33,873 nucleotides of DNA from Flavihumibacter solisilvae. Its GTDB lineage: Bacteria > Bacteroidota > Bacteroidia > Chitinophagales > Chitinophagaceae. The position numbers were made by a program, and so were the translations under genes. Positions 16,425 through 24,302 of the stretch are shown one piece after another; positions within the stretch are counted from its first letter, which is position 1, and every line of letters starts with the position of its first letter. The DNA is taken from assembly GCF_000814475.1 (NCBI RefSeq), contig NZ_JSVC01000033.1, positions 1 to 33,873 on the forward strand, given 5' to 3'. A model generated the notes under the pieces. That model was not told where the DNA came from, ran no database searches, and worked only from the letters and a program-made list of their open reading frames with translations.

Positions 16425-17006
16425 ATGAGAATACTTCTACTCGTCTGCTTTGTCCTTTCTTTGAATGTTTCCTTTGCACAGTTGGAAAAAAGGACCTGGC
16501 TTTTAGGAGGTGATGCTACCTATAGCAGGTCTGAATCCAGTTCCGATGGCACCGTATTTAGCAAAGGAAATTCGTTGCAGGTTGGCCTGAATAATGGCTA
16601 TTTCTTCTGGGATAAACTTGCCCTGGGTGGCAGGGTTTCACTTCTGAATTCCGTAGAGAAATATCCACTCAATGATAACCGTCCAGAGGGAAAATTACGG
16701 CAAACAAACTGGAGCTTTGGCCCTTTTGTGCGTTACTATTTTCTTCCTGCTCAAAAGCGGATCAATATATTTGCTGATGCAGGTGGTATGTACAGTATAT
16801 GGACAAACAACTCGACCGACCATGTTAGTAAGGCATGGTCCGCAACCGCTGCAGCCGGTCCAGCCATTTTTTTAAATCAGAATATCGCGCTTGAATTAAT
16901 GCTTGCCTATGTCCATTACAGTGGTGTTGGGTATGACTATAAATCCAACAGCCTGCAGTTCAAAGCAGGTTTTCAGATACATTTTAAGAAAAGTAAGCAG
17001 GGCTGA
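16425..17006 (+). CDS. Outer-membrane beta-barrel protein
   Basis: A 193-aa protein with a clean signal peptide (MRILLLVCFVLSLNVSFAQ). The mature part alternates hydrophobic and polar residues with aromatic belts, typical of an 8-stranded barrel: WLLGGDATYSRSES, LQVGLNNGYFFWDKLALGGR, WSFGPFVRYYFL, INIFADAGGMY, and a last strand FKAGFQIHF ending in Phe. Size and layout fit the small OmpA/OmpX-like barrels (outer membrane beta-barrel domain) common in Bacteroidota. It lies 100 nt after the GH20 gene on the same strand. No specific ligand can be given. Confidence 0.85.
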   Translation: MRILLLVCFVLSLNVSFAQLEKRTWLLGGDATYSRSESSSDGTVFSKGNSLQVGLNNGYFFWDKLALGGRVSLLNSVEKYPLNDNRPEGKLRQTNWSFGPFVRYYFLPAQKRINIFADAGGMYSIWTNNSTDHVSKAWSATAAAGPAIFLNQNIALELMLAYVHYSGVGYDYKSNSLQFKAGFQIHFKKSKQG

Positions 17007-17040
17007 CGCACGCCTTCTTTCCGAAAACTTTCTTTTTTAA

Positions 17041-17235
17041 CATAATGAAGTATTGTATGAGATGGGAATTAAGGAAAAGGAGCACGAAATCTACTTCCTG
17101 GGAAAAATTAAAAACAAGAAACTTCTTCCTTTTTTTGAAAAGTTATTTAGCTGGGGTTCGAGAAACAGCTTCAACGATATTGATCTTGACAAAAAATATC
17201 CAATTGAGCAGTCCCGGGTTTATTGTCAGAAATAA
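17041..17235 (+). pseudogene. C-terminal remnant of a lost gene (possibly ferritin-like)
   Basis: An open stretch of 64 codons begins directly after an in-frame TAA and ends at TAA 17235. The predicted peptide is very protein-like: NEVLYEMGIKEKEHEIYFL, then KLLPFFEKLFSWG and NSFNDIDLDKKY. The E-M-G-x-K-E-x-E-H-E helix resembles the last metal-binding helix of ferritin-like or Coq7-like diiron proteins, here without the preceding helices. It ends right at a terminator hairpin, as the 3' end of a real gene would. A short protein from the internal ATG at 17062 is possible but less likely. Identity of the parent family is a tentative reading. Confidence 0.5.
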
Positions 17236-17261
17236 CGGACGCTGCATTAAAAGCGTCCGTT
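17234..17261. terminator. Terminator hairpin between the remnant and epoxide hydrolase genes
   Basis: A perfect 9-bp stem AACGGACGC/GCGTCCGTT with a 10-nt loop, overlapping the stop of the remnant. It lies 32 nt beyond the stop of the oppositely oriented epoxide hydrolase gene. The T-tract is short on both sides, so it may work bidirectionally but weakly. Confidence 0.55.
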
Positions 17262-17293
17262 TACGTGATTTCAGAAATAGGCACACAACAAAT

Positions 17294-18529
17294 TCAACGC
17301 AGTGATCTGAACCCTTCCCGCAGATCCTGCACCAGCAGCGCGGGTTGCTCCCATGCTGCAAAGTGTCCACCCATGTTATGTTTCTTGTAATAGACCATTT
17401 TGGGATATGCCTGCTCTACCCAATGCTTCGGAGCATGAAAGACTTCGTCAGGAAAAGCGCTCACGACAACCGGGACTTTCACCCCTTGTGCACTGAAAAA
17501 ATCATATTTATTCTCCCAATAGATTTGACATCCTGAAATGGCCGTGTTCGTCAGCCAGGTAAGCGTAATGTTGTCGAGGATGTCGTCCTTTGTAAGTCCT
17601 TCAGTCTGCCCGGCAAAGATCCGGGAGATCATTGCCATACTCGGCTGGTCGTGATTAAGAAACATCGTGGCGAGACTGATGGGCGAATCAGCCGTTCCGA
17701 GCATGCTCTGCGGATGAATGGAAAATAAAATCTGCAAAGGAAAAGTGCTGGTAAAAGTTTTTAGTTCGTCGTACGCTATTTTTTCCTCGGCAGTGAGGTT
17801 CGGCGGTGCAGACGCTCCGCCAAAAGCTGCCTTTTCCAGTTCCGCAGGAGTTCCGATCGGAAAATTTGTAGCCATGCCAAGTACATTTTCTGGCGACTGT
17901 ACAGCCATCAGGTCGGTGATGAGTGCACCCCAATCACCACCTTGGGCGAAAAACTTTTCGTAGCCAAGACGCTTCATCAGTGTTACGAACGCAGCTGCAA
18001 TGCGTGCGGGTCCCCAACCTGTAGTGGTCGGCTTCCCGGAAAATCCATAGCCGGGTATTGATGGGATGACAACATGAAAAGCATCTTCAGCTTTTCCACC
18101 ATGTGCAGTAGGATCAGTGAGCGGACCAATGATCTTCAGTTGCTCAATGATGGAACCCGGCCATCCGTGTGTAACAATAATAGGCTTTGCATTTTCATGT
18201 TTCGAGCGGACATGGATAAAATGAATGTCCAGTCCATCAATTTCTGTTATAAACTGCGGCCATGCATCGAGCTTTGCTTCCACTTTACGCCAGTCATACT
18301 TGTTTCCCCAATAGTCCGCCAGAGCCTTCAGTGTGGCTAAACGAGGGCCCTGGGATTGATCGTTGACAGTTTCTTTTTGTGGCCACCTGGTAGCCAATAT
18401 GCGGCGTTTCAGATCATCAAGATCTTCCTGCGATGCATGATACTGGAAGGGGCGGACGGCTTCGTTGGAGACACTGCCTGCTTTGCCTTTCATTCCAGGT
18501 GCTACAGCAGTTGTTTCATCTGTTTTCAT
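17294..18529 (-). CDS. Epoxide hydrolase (EHN-type alpha/beta hydrolase), copy 2
   Basis: A 411-aa enzyme of the microsomal/juvenile-hormone epoxide hydrolase group, which opens epoxides to diols through an ester intermediate. The N-terminal EHN domain starts IRPF-like (VRPFQYHASQEDLDDLKRRI) with the WP motif. The alpha/beta core has the oxyanion motif HGWPGS, nucleophile D199 in GGDWG, a cap region and the catalytic His in GGHFAAWE. There is no clear signal peptide; the N-terminal 25 residues are Ala/Gly/Lys-rich and probably disordered. It begins 3 nt after the stop of a close paralogue, so the pair forms one operon. Natural substrate unknown. Confidence 0.93.
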   Translation of the reverse strand: MKTDETTAVAPGMKGKAGSVSNEAVRPFQYHASQEDLDDLKRRILATRWPQKETVNDQSQGPRLATLKALADYWGNKYDWRKVEAKLDAWPQFITEIDGLDIHFIHVRSKHENAKPIIVTHGWPGSIIEQLKIIGPLTDPTAHGGKAEDAFHVVIPSIPGYGFSGKPTTTGWGPARIAAAFVTLMKRLGYEKFFAQGGDWGALITDLMAVQSPENVLGMATNFPIGTPAELEKAAFGGASAPPNLTAEEKIAYDELKTFTSTFPLQILFSIHPQSMLGTADSPISLATMFLNHDQPSMAMISRIFAGQTEGLTKDDILDNITLTWLTNTAISGCQIYWENKYDFFSAQGVKVPVVVSAFPDEVFHAPKHWVEQAYPKMVYYKKHNMGGHFAAWEQPALLVQDLREGFRSLR

Positions 18530-18532
18530 AGT

Positions 18533-19771
18533 TTAATTTTTTATTGATCTGAACCCTTCGCGGATATCTTCAACCAGGAGTTCGGGCTGTTCCCAGGCAG
18601 CGAAGTGCCCGCCTTTATTGTGTTTCTTGTAATAGACCATATTGGGATATGCTTTCTCGGCCCAGCTTCGGGGAGCCTGGTAGAGTTCGTCGGGAAAAGC
18701 ACTCACGACAACGGGGACAGTGACACCAAACGGACTTACAAAAGGATGCTTATTCTCCCAATAAATTCGGTAGGCAGAAACTGCAGTATTCGTCAACCAG
18801 GTTAGTGTAATGTTGTCAAGAACATCATCGCGTGTAAGTCCTTCCTGCTTCCCTGCAAACGCGCGCGAAATGAGTGCCAGGCTTAGCTGGTCGTGGTCAA
18901 GAAACATGGTTGCCAGGCCTACCGGCGAATCCGCAGTTGCGAGCAAGGTTTGCGGACGTGATCCCATAATCAGGGCATAGGCAACATGCTTATAAGAAAA
19001 GGACAATTGATCGTAAGCCCTGGTTTCATCAGCTGAGAGTCCTGCTGGTGCAGGTGCACCACCAAAAGCCGCGTTGTTGATTTCAGGCGGAACTGTGCAT
19101 GGGAAATTGGTGGCCATGCCCAAAACGTTTTCGGGTGACTGTACAGACATGACATCGGTGATGAGTCCACCCCAGTCGCCGCCTTGCGCAAAGAATTTCT
19201 CGTACCCGAGACGCTTCATCAGTGTTACCCAAGCTTTTGCAATACGATTAGGGCCCCAACCGGTGGTATCCGGCTTCCCGGAAAATCCATAGCCAGGTAT
19301 CGACGGTATCACTACATGAAATGCATCTTCAGCCATTCCACCATGGGCAGTTGGATCTGAGAGCGGACCAATGATCTTCAGTTGCTCAATGATCGAACCG
19401 GGCCATCCGTGCGTAATAATGATGGGCTTTGCATTTTCATGTTTAGAACGAAGGTGAATAAAATGAATGTCCAGTCCATCGATTTCTGTCATAAACTGTG
19501 GCAGCGCATCCAGCTTTGCTTCGACCTTACGCCAATCATATTTCGTTGCCCAATATTCCGCGAGTGCCTTCATCGTGGCCAGCGGAGTGCCCTGGGTCTG
19601 ATCGTCGACAGTTTCTTTTTCGGGCCATCGTGTAGCTATAATGCGGCGTTTCAGATCATCGAGGTCTGCCTGCGTAGCATGAAATTTGAAAGGGCGAATA
19701 GCCCCGTCCTTTGCACCGCTGGCTTTTGCTTTTAGGCCAGGTGCATCAACCGTTGTTCCATCTGTTTTCAT
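18533..19771 (-). CDS. Epoxide hydrolase (EHN-type alpha/beta hydrolase), copy 1
   Basis: A 412-aa paralogue of the following gene, alignable from the first residue (MKTDGTT versus MKTDETT) with nearly identical length. EHN domain (about 25-135), HGWPGS, nucleophile D199 in GGDWGGLITD and His in GGHFAAWEQP are all intact. The two copies differ most in the cap region around residues 220-275, which lines the substrate pocket in this fold, so different substrate ranges are plausible. First gene of the pair; a TTG-N16-TATATTTG promoter candidate lies about 235 nt upstream. It is divergent from an SDR oxidoreductase that could act on diol products. Confidence 0.93.
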   Translation of the reverse strand: MKTDGTTVDAPGLKAKASGAKDGAIRPFKFHATQADLDDLKRRIIATRWPEKETVDDQTQGTPLATMKALAEYWATKYDWRKVEAKLDALPQFMTEIDGLDIHFIHLRSKHENAKPIIITHGWPGSIIEQLKIIGPLSDPTAHGGMAEDAFHVVIPSIPGYGFSGKPDTTGWGPNRIAKAWVTLMKRLGYEKFFAQGGDWGGLITDVMSVQSPENVLGMATNFPCTVPPEINNAAFGGAPAPAGLSADETRAYDQLSFSYKHVAYALIMGSRPQTLLATADSPVGLATMFLDHDQLSLALISRAFAGKQEGLTRDDVLDNITLTWLTNTAVSAYRIYWENKHPFVSPFGVTVPVVVSAFPDELYQAPRSWAEKAYPNMVYYKKHNKGGHFAAWEQPELLVEDIREGFRSIKN

Positions 19772-20004
19772 TGCTTAAGTTTTAAAGTTTTTGGATAGTT
19801 TCCTTAGGTGGCATAACGATAGTGTAGCCTGGAACAGCCTGGCCACAATACTGCAAGTCAGTCAGATGGGTCTTTGAATTAAACTTTAAAATTGGTAAAA
19901 AGGGAGAAAGCAATATGCTGTTCAGGACAGCAGTTTTAATTGAAGACTCTAAGTTCTTAGGAAGATTAAAGCAAAGTAAGGTAGGGCTGTTTGATAGCGG
20001 TTTC

Positions 20005-20031
20005 CAAATATACTTTCGCACCTGGCCTCAA
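20005..20031 (-). promoter_or_regulatory. Candidate promoter of the epoxide hydrolase pair
   Basis: On the minus strand TTG (20029-20031) is followed after 16 nt by TATATTTG (20005-20012), close to the Bacteroidota -33/-7 arrangement, though slightly short in spacing. It leaves a leader of about 230 nt before the ATG at 19771. Confidence 0.45.
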
Positions 20032-20062
20032 CGATGTGTTCCGCTGCTGCTGAAGTTTTCAA

Positions 20063-20094
20063 GTTGTTGCAAATATATATTTTATTGCAACGAC
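20063..20094. promoter_or_regulatory. Inverted repeat overlapping a -7-like element, possible operator
   Basis: Arms GTTGTTGCAA and TTGCAACGAC (10 bp, one mismatch) are separated by 12 AT-only bases. The left arm overlaps a minus-strand TATATTTG (20070-20077). It sits 73 nt before the SDR start and could serve a dimeric repressor controlling either direction. No regulator gene is adjacent. Confidence 0.45.
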
Positions 20095-20166
20095 TGATGA
20101 AGTGCGGGTTTAATTGGAGTAGCTTACGAAATAGGGATTTAATCTTATCATCAAATATTGCTTACC

Positions 20167-20919
20167 ATGGAACTAAATATAAAAGATAAGGTTGCGATAG
20201 TAACGGGCGCATCAAAGGGAATTGGTGCGGGCATTGCCAAAGCATTGGCAGCCGAAGGCGTTAAGGTAACAGTCAATTATTCCAGCAATAAAGAGGATGC
20301 TGATCGTGTGGTTTATGAAATCGAATCAAAGGGAGGAAAGGCAATTGCGGTGCAGGCAAACGTTGGAAAACAATCTGACGTTTCCACCCTGTTCAATAAA
20401 ACTATAGATGCTTTTGGCAAGGTAAATATCATCGTTAACAATGCAGGGATCTTTAAGGCCGGGCCTGTTGAGTCAATAACAGAGGAACAATTTGTACGCG
20501 AGTTTAACGTGAATGTTTTCGGGCAGATCCTGATGATCCAGGAAGCGCTTCGCCACTTTCCGAAGGATGGAGGCAATATTGTCAATATAACTTCTGTTTC
20601 CGGTGACCGGCCGACTCCTAATTTCGGACTGTATTCTTCAACTAAGGCGGCGGTCAATTCCCTCACCCGGGCAGTTGCGCTGGAACTTGCTGCAAGAAAG
20701 ATCCGGGTGAATGCGGTTGCTCCCGGAACAACTGAAACCGAGGGAATCCATGCTTTGGGACTCTTTGGCAGCGAGGCCGAAAAAACAACGATTGCATCTA
20801 TTCCGTTAGGCAGGGTTGGTCAACCGGATGATATTGCAAAAGTGGTAGTATTCCTGGTATCAGATGCGGGCGCATGGATCACTGGTGAAAAAATAGTGGC
20901 GGCAGGTGGGTTCTATTAA
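20167..20919 (+). CDS. SDR family NAD(P)-dependent oxidoreductase
   Basis: A 250-aa classical short-chain dehydrogenase/reductase, cytoplasmic. It has the Rossmann glycine motif TGASKGIG (near residue 15), NNAG (near 88), the catalytic Ser in NITSVSGD, Y-x-x-x-K in YSSTKAAV, and a C-terminal GEKIVAAGGFY of the 3-oxoacyl-ACP reductase/glucose dehydrogenase-like subgroup. The strand following GV-KVTVNYSSNKE suggests NADP preference because there is no acidic residue directly at the strand end. The ATG at 20167 is chosen over an upstream in-frame TTG (20158). Divergent from the epoxide hydrolases; a shared substrate pathway is possible but unproven. Confidence 0.93.
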   Translation: MELNIKDKVAIVTGASKGIGAGIAKALAAEGVKVTVNYSSNKEDADRVVYEIESKGGKAIAVQANVGKQSDVSTLFNKTIDAFGKVNIIVNNAGIFKAGPVESITEEQFVREFNVNVFGQILMIQEALRHFPKDGGNIVNITSVSGDRPTPNFGLYSSTKAAVNSLTRAVALELAARKIRVNAVAPGTTETEGIHALGLFGSEAEKTTIASIPLGRVGQPDDIAKVVVFLVSDAGAWITGEKIVAAGGFY

Positions 20920-20952
20920 GCTGTCGGGTAATTTATTTTCCAGTGGAATTTT

Positions 20953-21489
20953 TCACCAATTGCCTTCTTCCAAATATAAATACGGCCCGCTTGCAGAAGC
21001 ATACGCAATACCCAGGAGCTTCCTGCCCTGGCTTGATTCTATCTTCCAATAACCGGACAGGCTCATATTTGCGAGCTCGGTGCTCGCCAGGATTTCCTCG
21101 TGGTTGGTCTTGCCCGGGCAGTCCTGGTAAAATTCGCGGTAGCGGCCTTCCGTGAAGGTCATGGTGAACCGCTGGGTGTTGTCACTGAAGGTGATATTTC
21201 CTTTTTTATACATCAGCTTTTGCGGGTTGCAACCCTGGCGTGGGTCGGTGGGGAAGAACACGGTAAACCATTCCAGGGTTCCGTCGTCGTGAATCACCAA
21301 TCCATCGGTTGAATAAGAGCCTGGAATTATTGACTCGCCGCCATAGGTCCAGAAACTACTGAGGTCGAAGATGCCGCGGATCCATTTACCGCTGGTTGCC
21401 GGGGAGTTGTCAGCAGGTTTATCGTCGTCTTTCCTGCAGGAGAATAACGCCATTAACAGGAACGCAAAAACGGAAGTTCGCATATGCAT
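20953..21489 (-). CDS. Lipoprotein, member 2 of a two-copy family
   Basis: A 178-aa lipoprotein with lipobox LFSC (C18, or C16 if the Met at 21483 is the start) and a charged tether RKDDDKPAD. The mature domain repeats the plan of the lipoprotein at 13199-13759: GKWIRGIFDLSSFW, YGG...YSTDG, DDGTLEWFTV, a Cys, YKKGNITFSDNTQRFTMTF, and a second Cys in YQDCPGK. The pair differ at most positions, so the duplication is old or they belong to a larger family. Tail to tail with the SDR gene, 33 bp apart. Function unknown. Confidence 0.8.
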   Translation of the reverse strand: MHMRTSVFAFLLMALFSCRKDDDKPADNSPATSGKWIRGIFDLSSFWTYGGESIIPGSYSTDGLVIHDDGTLEWFTVFFPTDPRQGCNPQKLMYKKGNITFSDNTQRFTMTFTEGRYREFYQDCPGKTNHEEILASTELANMSLSGYWKIESSQGRKLLGIAYASASGPYLYLEEGNW

Positions 21490-21601
21490 GAATTTATACT
21501 GGTATGACCCGCAGGAGAGTTATAGCGTTCCGGAATTTCGCCGAAATGCTGATTGTAGTGTTTGAATTGTCAGGGAAAGAAGCCGCATTCTCCTTAACTT
21601 A

Positions 21602-22768
21602 ATGGATCAATCACTAACCATGAGTTCAAGACGCAAATTCCTGCATAAGCTAACTGCATCGGTGATGGCCATGCCTTTGTTACCGTTGGAGGGTCTCGCG
21701 GGAGCGCAACCCGAAAATCCGGCAACAGAGCCGCTCGAAACACAAGTGTCTGAAGCTGAACCTTACCAGGGCCCCATGCTTCGCGTAGCCATCATGGGCC
21801 TCGGCGGTTATGGTACCATGGTAGCCGAAGCCATGCGTGCCTGCAAGAAGGCACAACTGGTGGGCGTGGTGAGTGGTACGCCGTCAAAGGTCAGCGCCTG
21901 GCAGACTCGCTATCGCATCCCGGTCAAGAACTGCTACAACTACCAGAACTTCGACGAGATGGTTAATAACAAGGACATTGACGCGGTGTACGTGATCACG
22001 CCGAACGGCCTGCATAAAGACCATGTGATCAGGGCAGCGAAAGCAGGGAAGCATGTGATCTGCGAAAAGCCGATGGCCATCAACGCGAAAGAAGGCCAGG
22101 AAATGATTGACGCTTGTAAGAAAGCCGGTGTGAAATTGCTGGTGGGCTATAGGATCCACTTCGAACCGAAGACGCTTGAAATTATTCGCATGCGCAATGC
22201 CGGTGAGTTCGGCAAGGTTATGTTCTTCCAGGGCCTCAGTGGTTTCGTGATCGGCGATCCGAAGCAATGGCGACTGAACAAGCAACTCGCGGGCGGTGGC
22301 GCGATGATGGATATCGGCATCTATTCGGTCAATGGTAGCCGTTATATGACCGGTGAGGAACCGGTTTGGGTTACTGCCCAGGAAACAAAGACAGACAAAG
22401 TGAAGTTCGCCGAGGGCGTTGATGAAACCATCCAGTTCCAGCTGGGCTTTCCCAGTGGTGCCGTGGCATCCTGCCTGAGCACCTATTCGATGAACTTCCT
22501 CGATCGCTTTTTCCTGACAGGAGAGAAGGGCTATGCCGAATTGAATCCTTCAACAGGATATGGCCCGATCCGTGGCCGCACCCACAAAGGTGAACTGAGC
22601 TTCCTTCACGTCACCCACCAGACTGTGCAGATGGATGAAATGGCAGAGATCATTCTCAATGGCAAGCAGCCTGTTGTTCCTGTTGATGGTGAAGAAGGAT
22701 TGAAGGACCTGAAGATCATCGATGCCATTTATTTGGCGGCGAAAACCGGGAAGAAGGTTACGCTTTAA
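21602..22768 (+). CDS. Tat-exported Gfo/Idh/MocA oxidoreductase
   Basis: A 388-aa NAD(P)-dependent sugar oxidoreductase, related to glucose-fructose oxidoreductase. A twin-arginine signal (MSSRRKFLHKL, from residue 7) implies folded export with bound cofactor. The Rossmann fold shows MGLGGYG (about 66-72), ITPNGLHKDHV, the EKPM motif with the catalytic Lys, and the C-terminal half includes GYRIHFEP and the GGGAMMDIGIYSVN motif with catalytic Asp and Tyr. The start could be the Met at 21602 or 21620. GH109 glycosidases share this fold and a Tat signal and are an alternative. It converges on GH29 with a 4-bp overlap at the stops. A role on sugars freed by the neighbouring glycosidases is inference. 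Confidence 0.92.
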   Translation: MDQSLTMSSRRKFLHKLTASVMAMPLLPLEGLAGAQPENPATEPLETQVSEAEPYQGPMLRVAIMGLGGYGTMVAEAMRACKKAQLVGVVSGTPSKVSAWQTRYRIPVKNCYNYQNFDEMVNNKDIDAVYVITPNGLHKDHVIRAAKAGKHVICEKPMAINAKEGQEMIDACKKAGVKLLVGYRIHFEPKTLEIIRMRNAGEFGKVMFFQGLSGFVIGDPKQWRLNKQLAGGGAMMDIGIYSVNGSRYMTGEEPVWVTAQETKTDKVKFAEGVDETIQFQLGFPSGAVASCLSTYSMNFLDRFFLTGEKGYAELNPSTGYGPIRGRTHKGELSFLHVTHQTVQMDEMAEIILNGKQPVVPVDGEEGLKDLKIIDAIYLAAKTGKKVTL

Positions 22769-24210
22769 TTCAGTTTCAGTTTATACACTACCGCATTTTC
22801 TGCCGGGTAATTTTTAACCGGCCTGATTAAGAGGCCATCATTGTTTTGCGTCCATTTAATTTTTTCGTTTGAGCCGAGCAGTTCAACAGTTTCAATCTTC
22901 CTGTTCAGGGAGGAAGATCCCAAAGCCCGGATCTTTAGATCCTTCATTGGTACATCAAGCGAGATGGCGTAGAGGAATTCACCTTTAACAGTGAAGCGTA
23001 TATCTTCTGCTGTAAATGGTTTATCCTTTGCATCACTGAAGGCGCCACCCGCAACCTGCGTAGGGCCTTCACCAAAAATTTTCCATGGCCTGGTTCCATA
23101 GATCGCTTCGCCATTTACCTGCAGCCACTTGCCAATACCCAGTAACCGATCCTTTGCTTCTTCGGGAATGCTGCCATCGGGCCGCGGTCCGATATTCAGC
23201 AGCAGGCATCCATTCTTGCTGACAATGTCAACCAGGTTATTTACAAGGTATTTAACTGACTTGAAGGAATCTTCAGGAATATAACCCCACGATTTATAGC
23301 TTGCTGCATCGTCTGTTTGCCATGGCAGTTTCCGGATATCGGCCAGTTTGCCGCGTTCTATGTCCAGTACTGTCGTTCCCTCCGGGTATGCCTTTTCATA
23401 CTTATTGTTGATGACCACTCCCTTTCCCCATTCCCTTGCTTTATTATAATAGTATGCAGCAAAACTTTTACGATAAGGCTCAAGCGCGGGTTGCTCGATC
23501 CACCAGTCGAACCAGAACAATTGCGGGTGGTACTTGTCTGTTAATTCTGTGCACCTGAGCAGCCAGTCGTTCATGAATTCGGGGCTCATGGTTTCATTTT
23601 CTTCATGAGCGGGACCATAAAAATCCTGGAACTCAGGATTGAGGACATCCGATTCAAATTTGCGTCCGCCATTCATGAACCACCAGTGTTCGATGCGGTG
23701 GGAAGAAACACCAAATACGAGACCTGCTTTATTTGTTGCCGTTGCAAGTTCGCCAATAATATCCCTTTTTGGTCCCATCACCGAAGCATTCCATTTTGAC
23801 AAGGCAGTATTGTACATGGCAAATCCATCGTGGTGTTCGGCAACAGGAACTATATATTTAGCCCCTGCGTTTTTGAACAGGGTCAGCCATTCCTCGGCAT
23901 TGAATTTTTCAGCTTTGAACATGGGAATGAAATCCTTGTAGCCGAATGTTTTATGGTCACCGTATTTTTCACGGTGATGCTTAAAGGCGGCGGAGCCTTG
24001 CTGGTACATGCTCCTGGGATACCACTCGTTCTCAAATGCCGGTACTGAATATACTCCCCAGTGGATGAAGATTCCGAATTTGGCATCCTGGAACCAGTCC
24101 GGGGTACTATACTGCTTCAGCGATTCCCAGGTAGGTTGAAATACCTGCTGGGCGGTTAATGTTTGAAAGAATATTAGGGAGATGAAAATGATACAAGCCT
24201 TGCGTTTCAT
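22765..24210 (-). CDS. GH29 alpha-L-fucosidase
   Basis: A 481-aa exported retaining fucosidase with signal peptide MKRKACIIFISLIFFQTLTA. The barrel begins PDWFQDAKFGIFIHWGVYSVP, the hallmark of GH29, then AKYIVPVAEHHDGFAMY. The nucleophile is D235 in LFWFDWW. Further marks are VDIVSKNGCLLLNIGPRPDG and GEAIYGTRPWKIFGEGP. A C-terminal beta-sandwich (about 390-481) ends the protein. Length and motifs are normal for the family. An AraC-type regulator lies 92 nt upstream on the same strand and may control it. Confidence 0.95.
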   Translation of the reverse strand: MKRKACIIFISLIFFQTLTAQQVFQPTWESLKQYSTPDWFQDAKFGIFIHWGVYSVPAFENEWYPRSMYQQGSAAFKHHREKYGDHKTFGYKDFIPMFKAEKFNAEEWLTLFKNAGAKYIVPVAEHHDGFAMYNTALSKWNASVMGPKRDIIGELATATNKAGLVFGVSSHRIEHWWFMNGGRKFESDVLNPEFQDFYGPAHEENETMSPEFMNDWLLRCTELTDKYHPQLFWFDWWIEQPALEPYRKSFAAYYYNKAREWGKGVVINNKYEKAYPEGTTVLDIERGKLADIRKLPWQTDDAASYKSWGYIPEDSFKSVKYLVNNLVDIVSKNGCLLLNIGPRPDGSIPEEAKDRLLGIGKWLQVNGEAIYGTRPWKIFGEGPTQVAGGAFSDAKDKPFTAEDIRFTVKGEFLYAISLDVPMKDLKIRALGSSSLNRKIETVELLGSNEKIKWTQNNDGLLIRPVKNYPAENAVVYKLKLN

Positions 24211-24302
24211 GATGCGCGGTTATAAGTTGTATGGCTAAAATTAGCAGGTGAGAAATAGTATACCCTATCCTATATTCACCAAGTTCTGTCTTAAATACGC
24301 AA

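Larger units (their letters stand above)
19772..20166. other. Divergent regulatory spacer between epoxide hydrolases and SDR
   Basis: A 395-nt AT-rich gap. It holds two minus-strand -7 candidates and one inverted repeat, listed separately. A GTG-started minus-strand frame (19782-20021) ends 11 nt before the epoxide hydrolase start, but its start lies inside the promoter candidate and its composition is not protein-like, so I do not call it. Confidence 0.5.

Noticed and set aside
19782-20021. 79-codon minus-strand frame before the epoxide hydrolases
   Set aside because: Its GTG start lies within the TTG/TATATTTG promoter candidate and the translation resembles no protein; more likely leader DNA.
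21602-22768. GH109 alpha-N-acetylgalactosaminidase
   Set aside because: The fold and Tat signal are shared, but the visible motifs (GLGGYG, EKPM, GYRIHFEP) fit glucose-fructose oxidoreductase-like proteins better. Kept as an alternative only.
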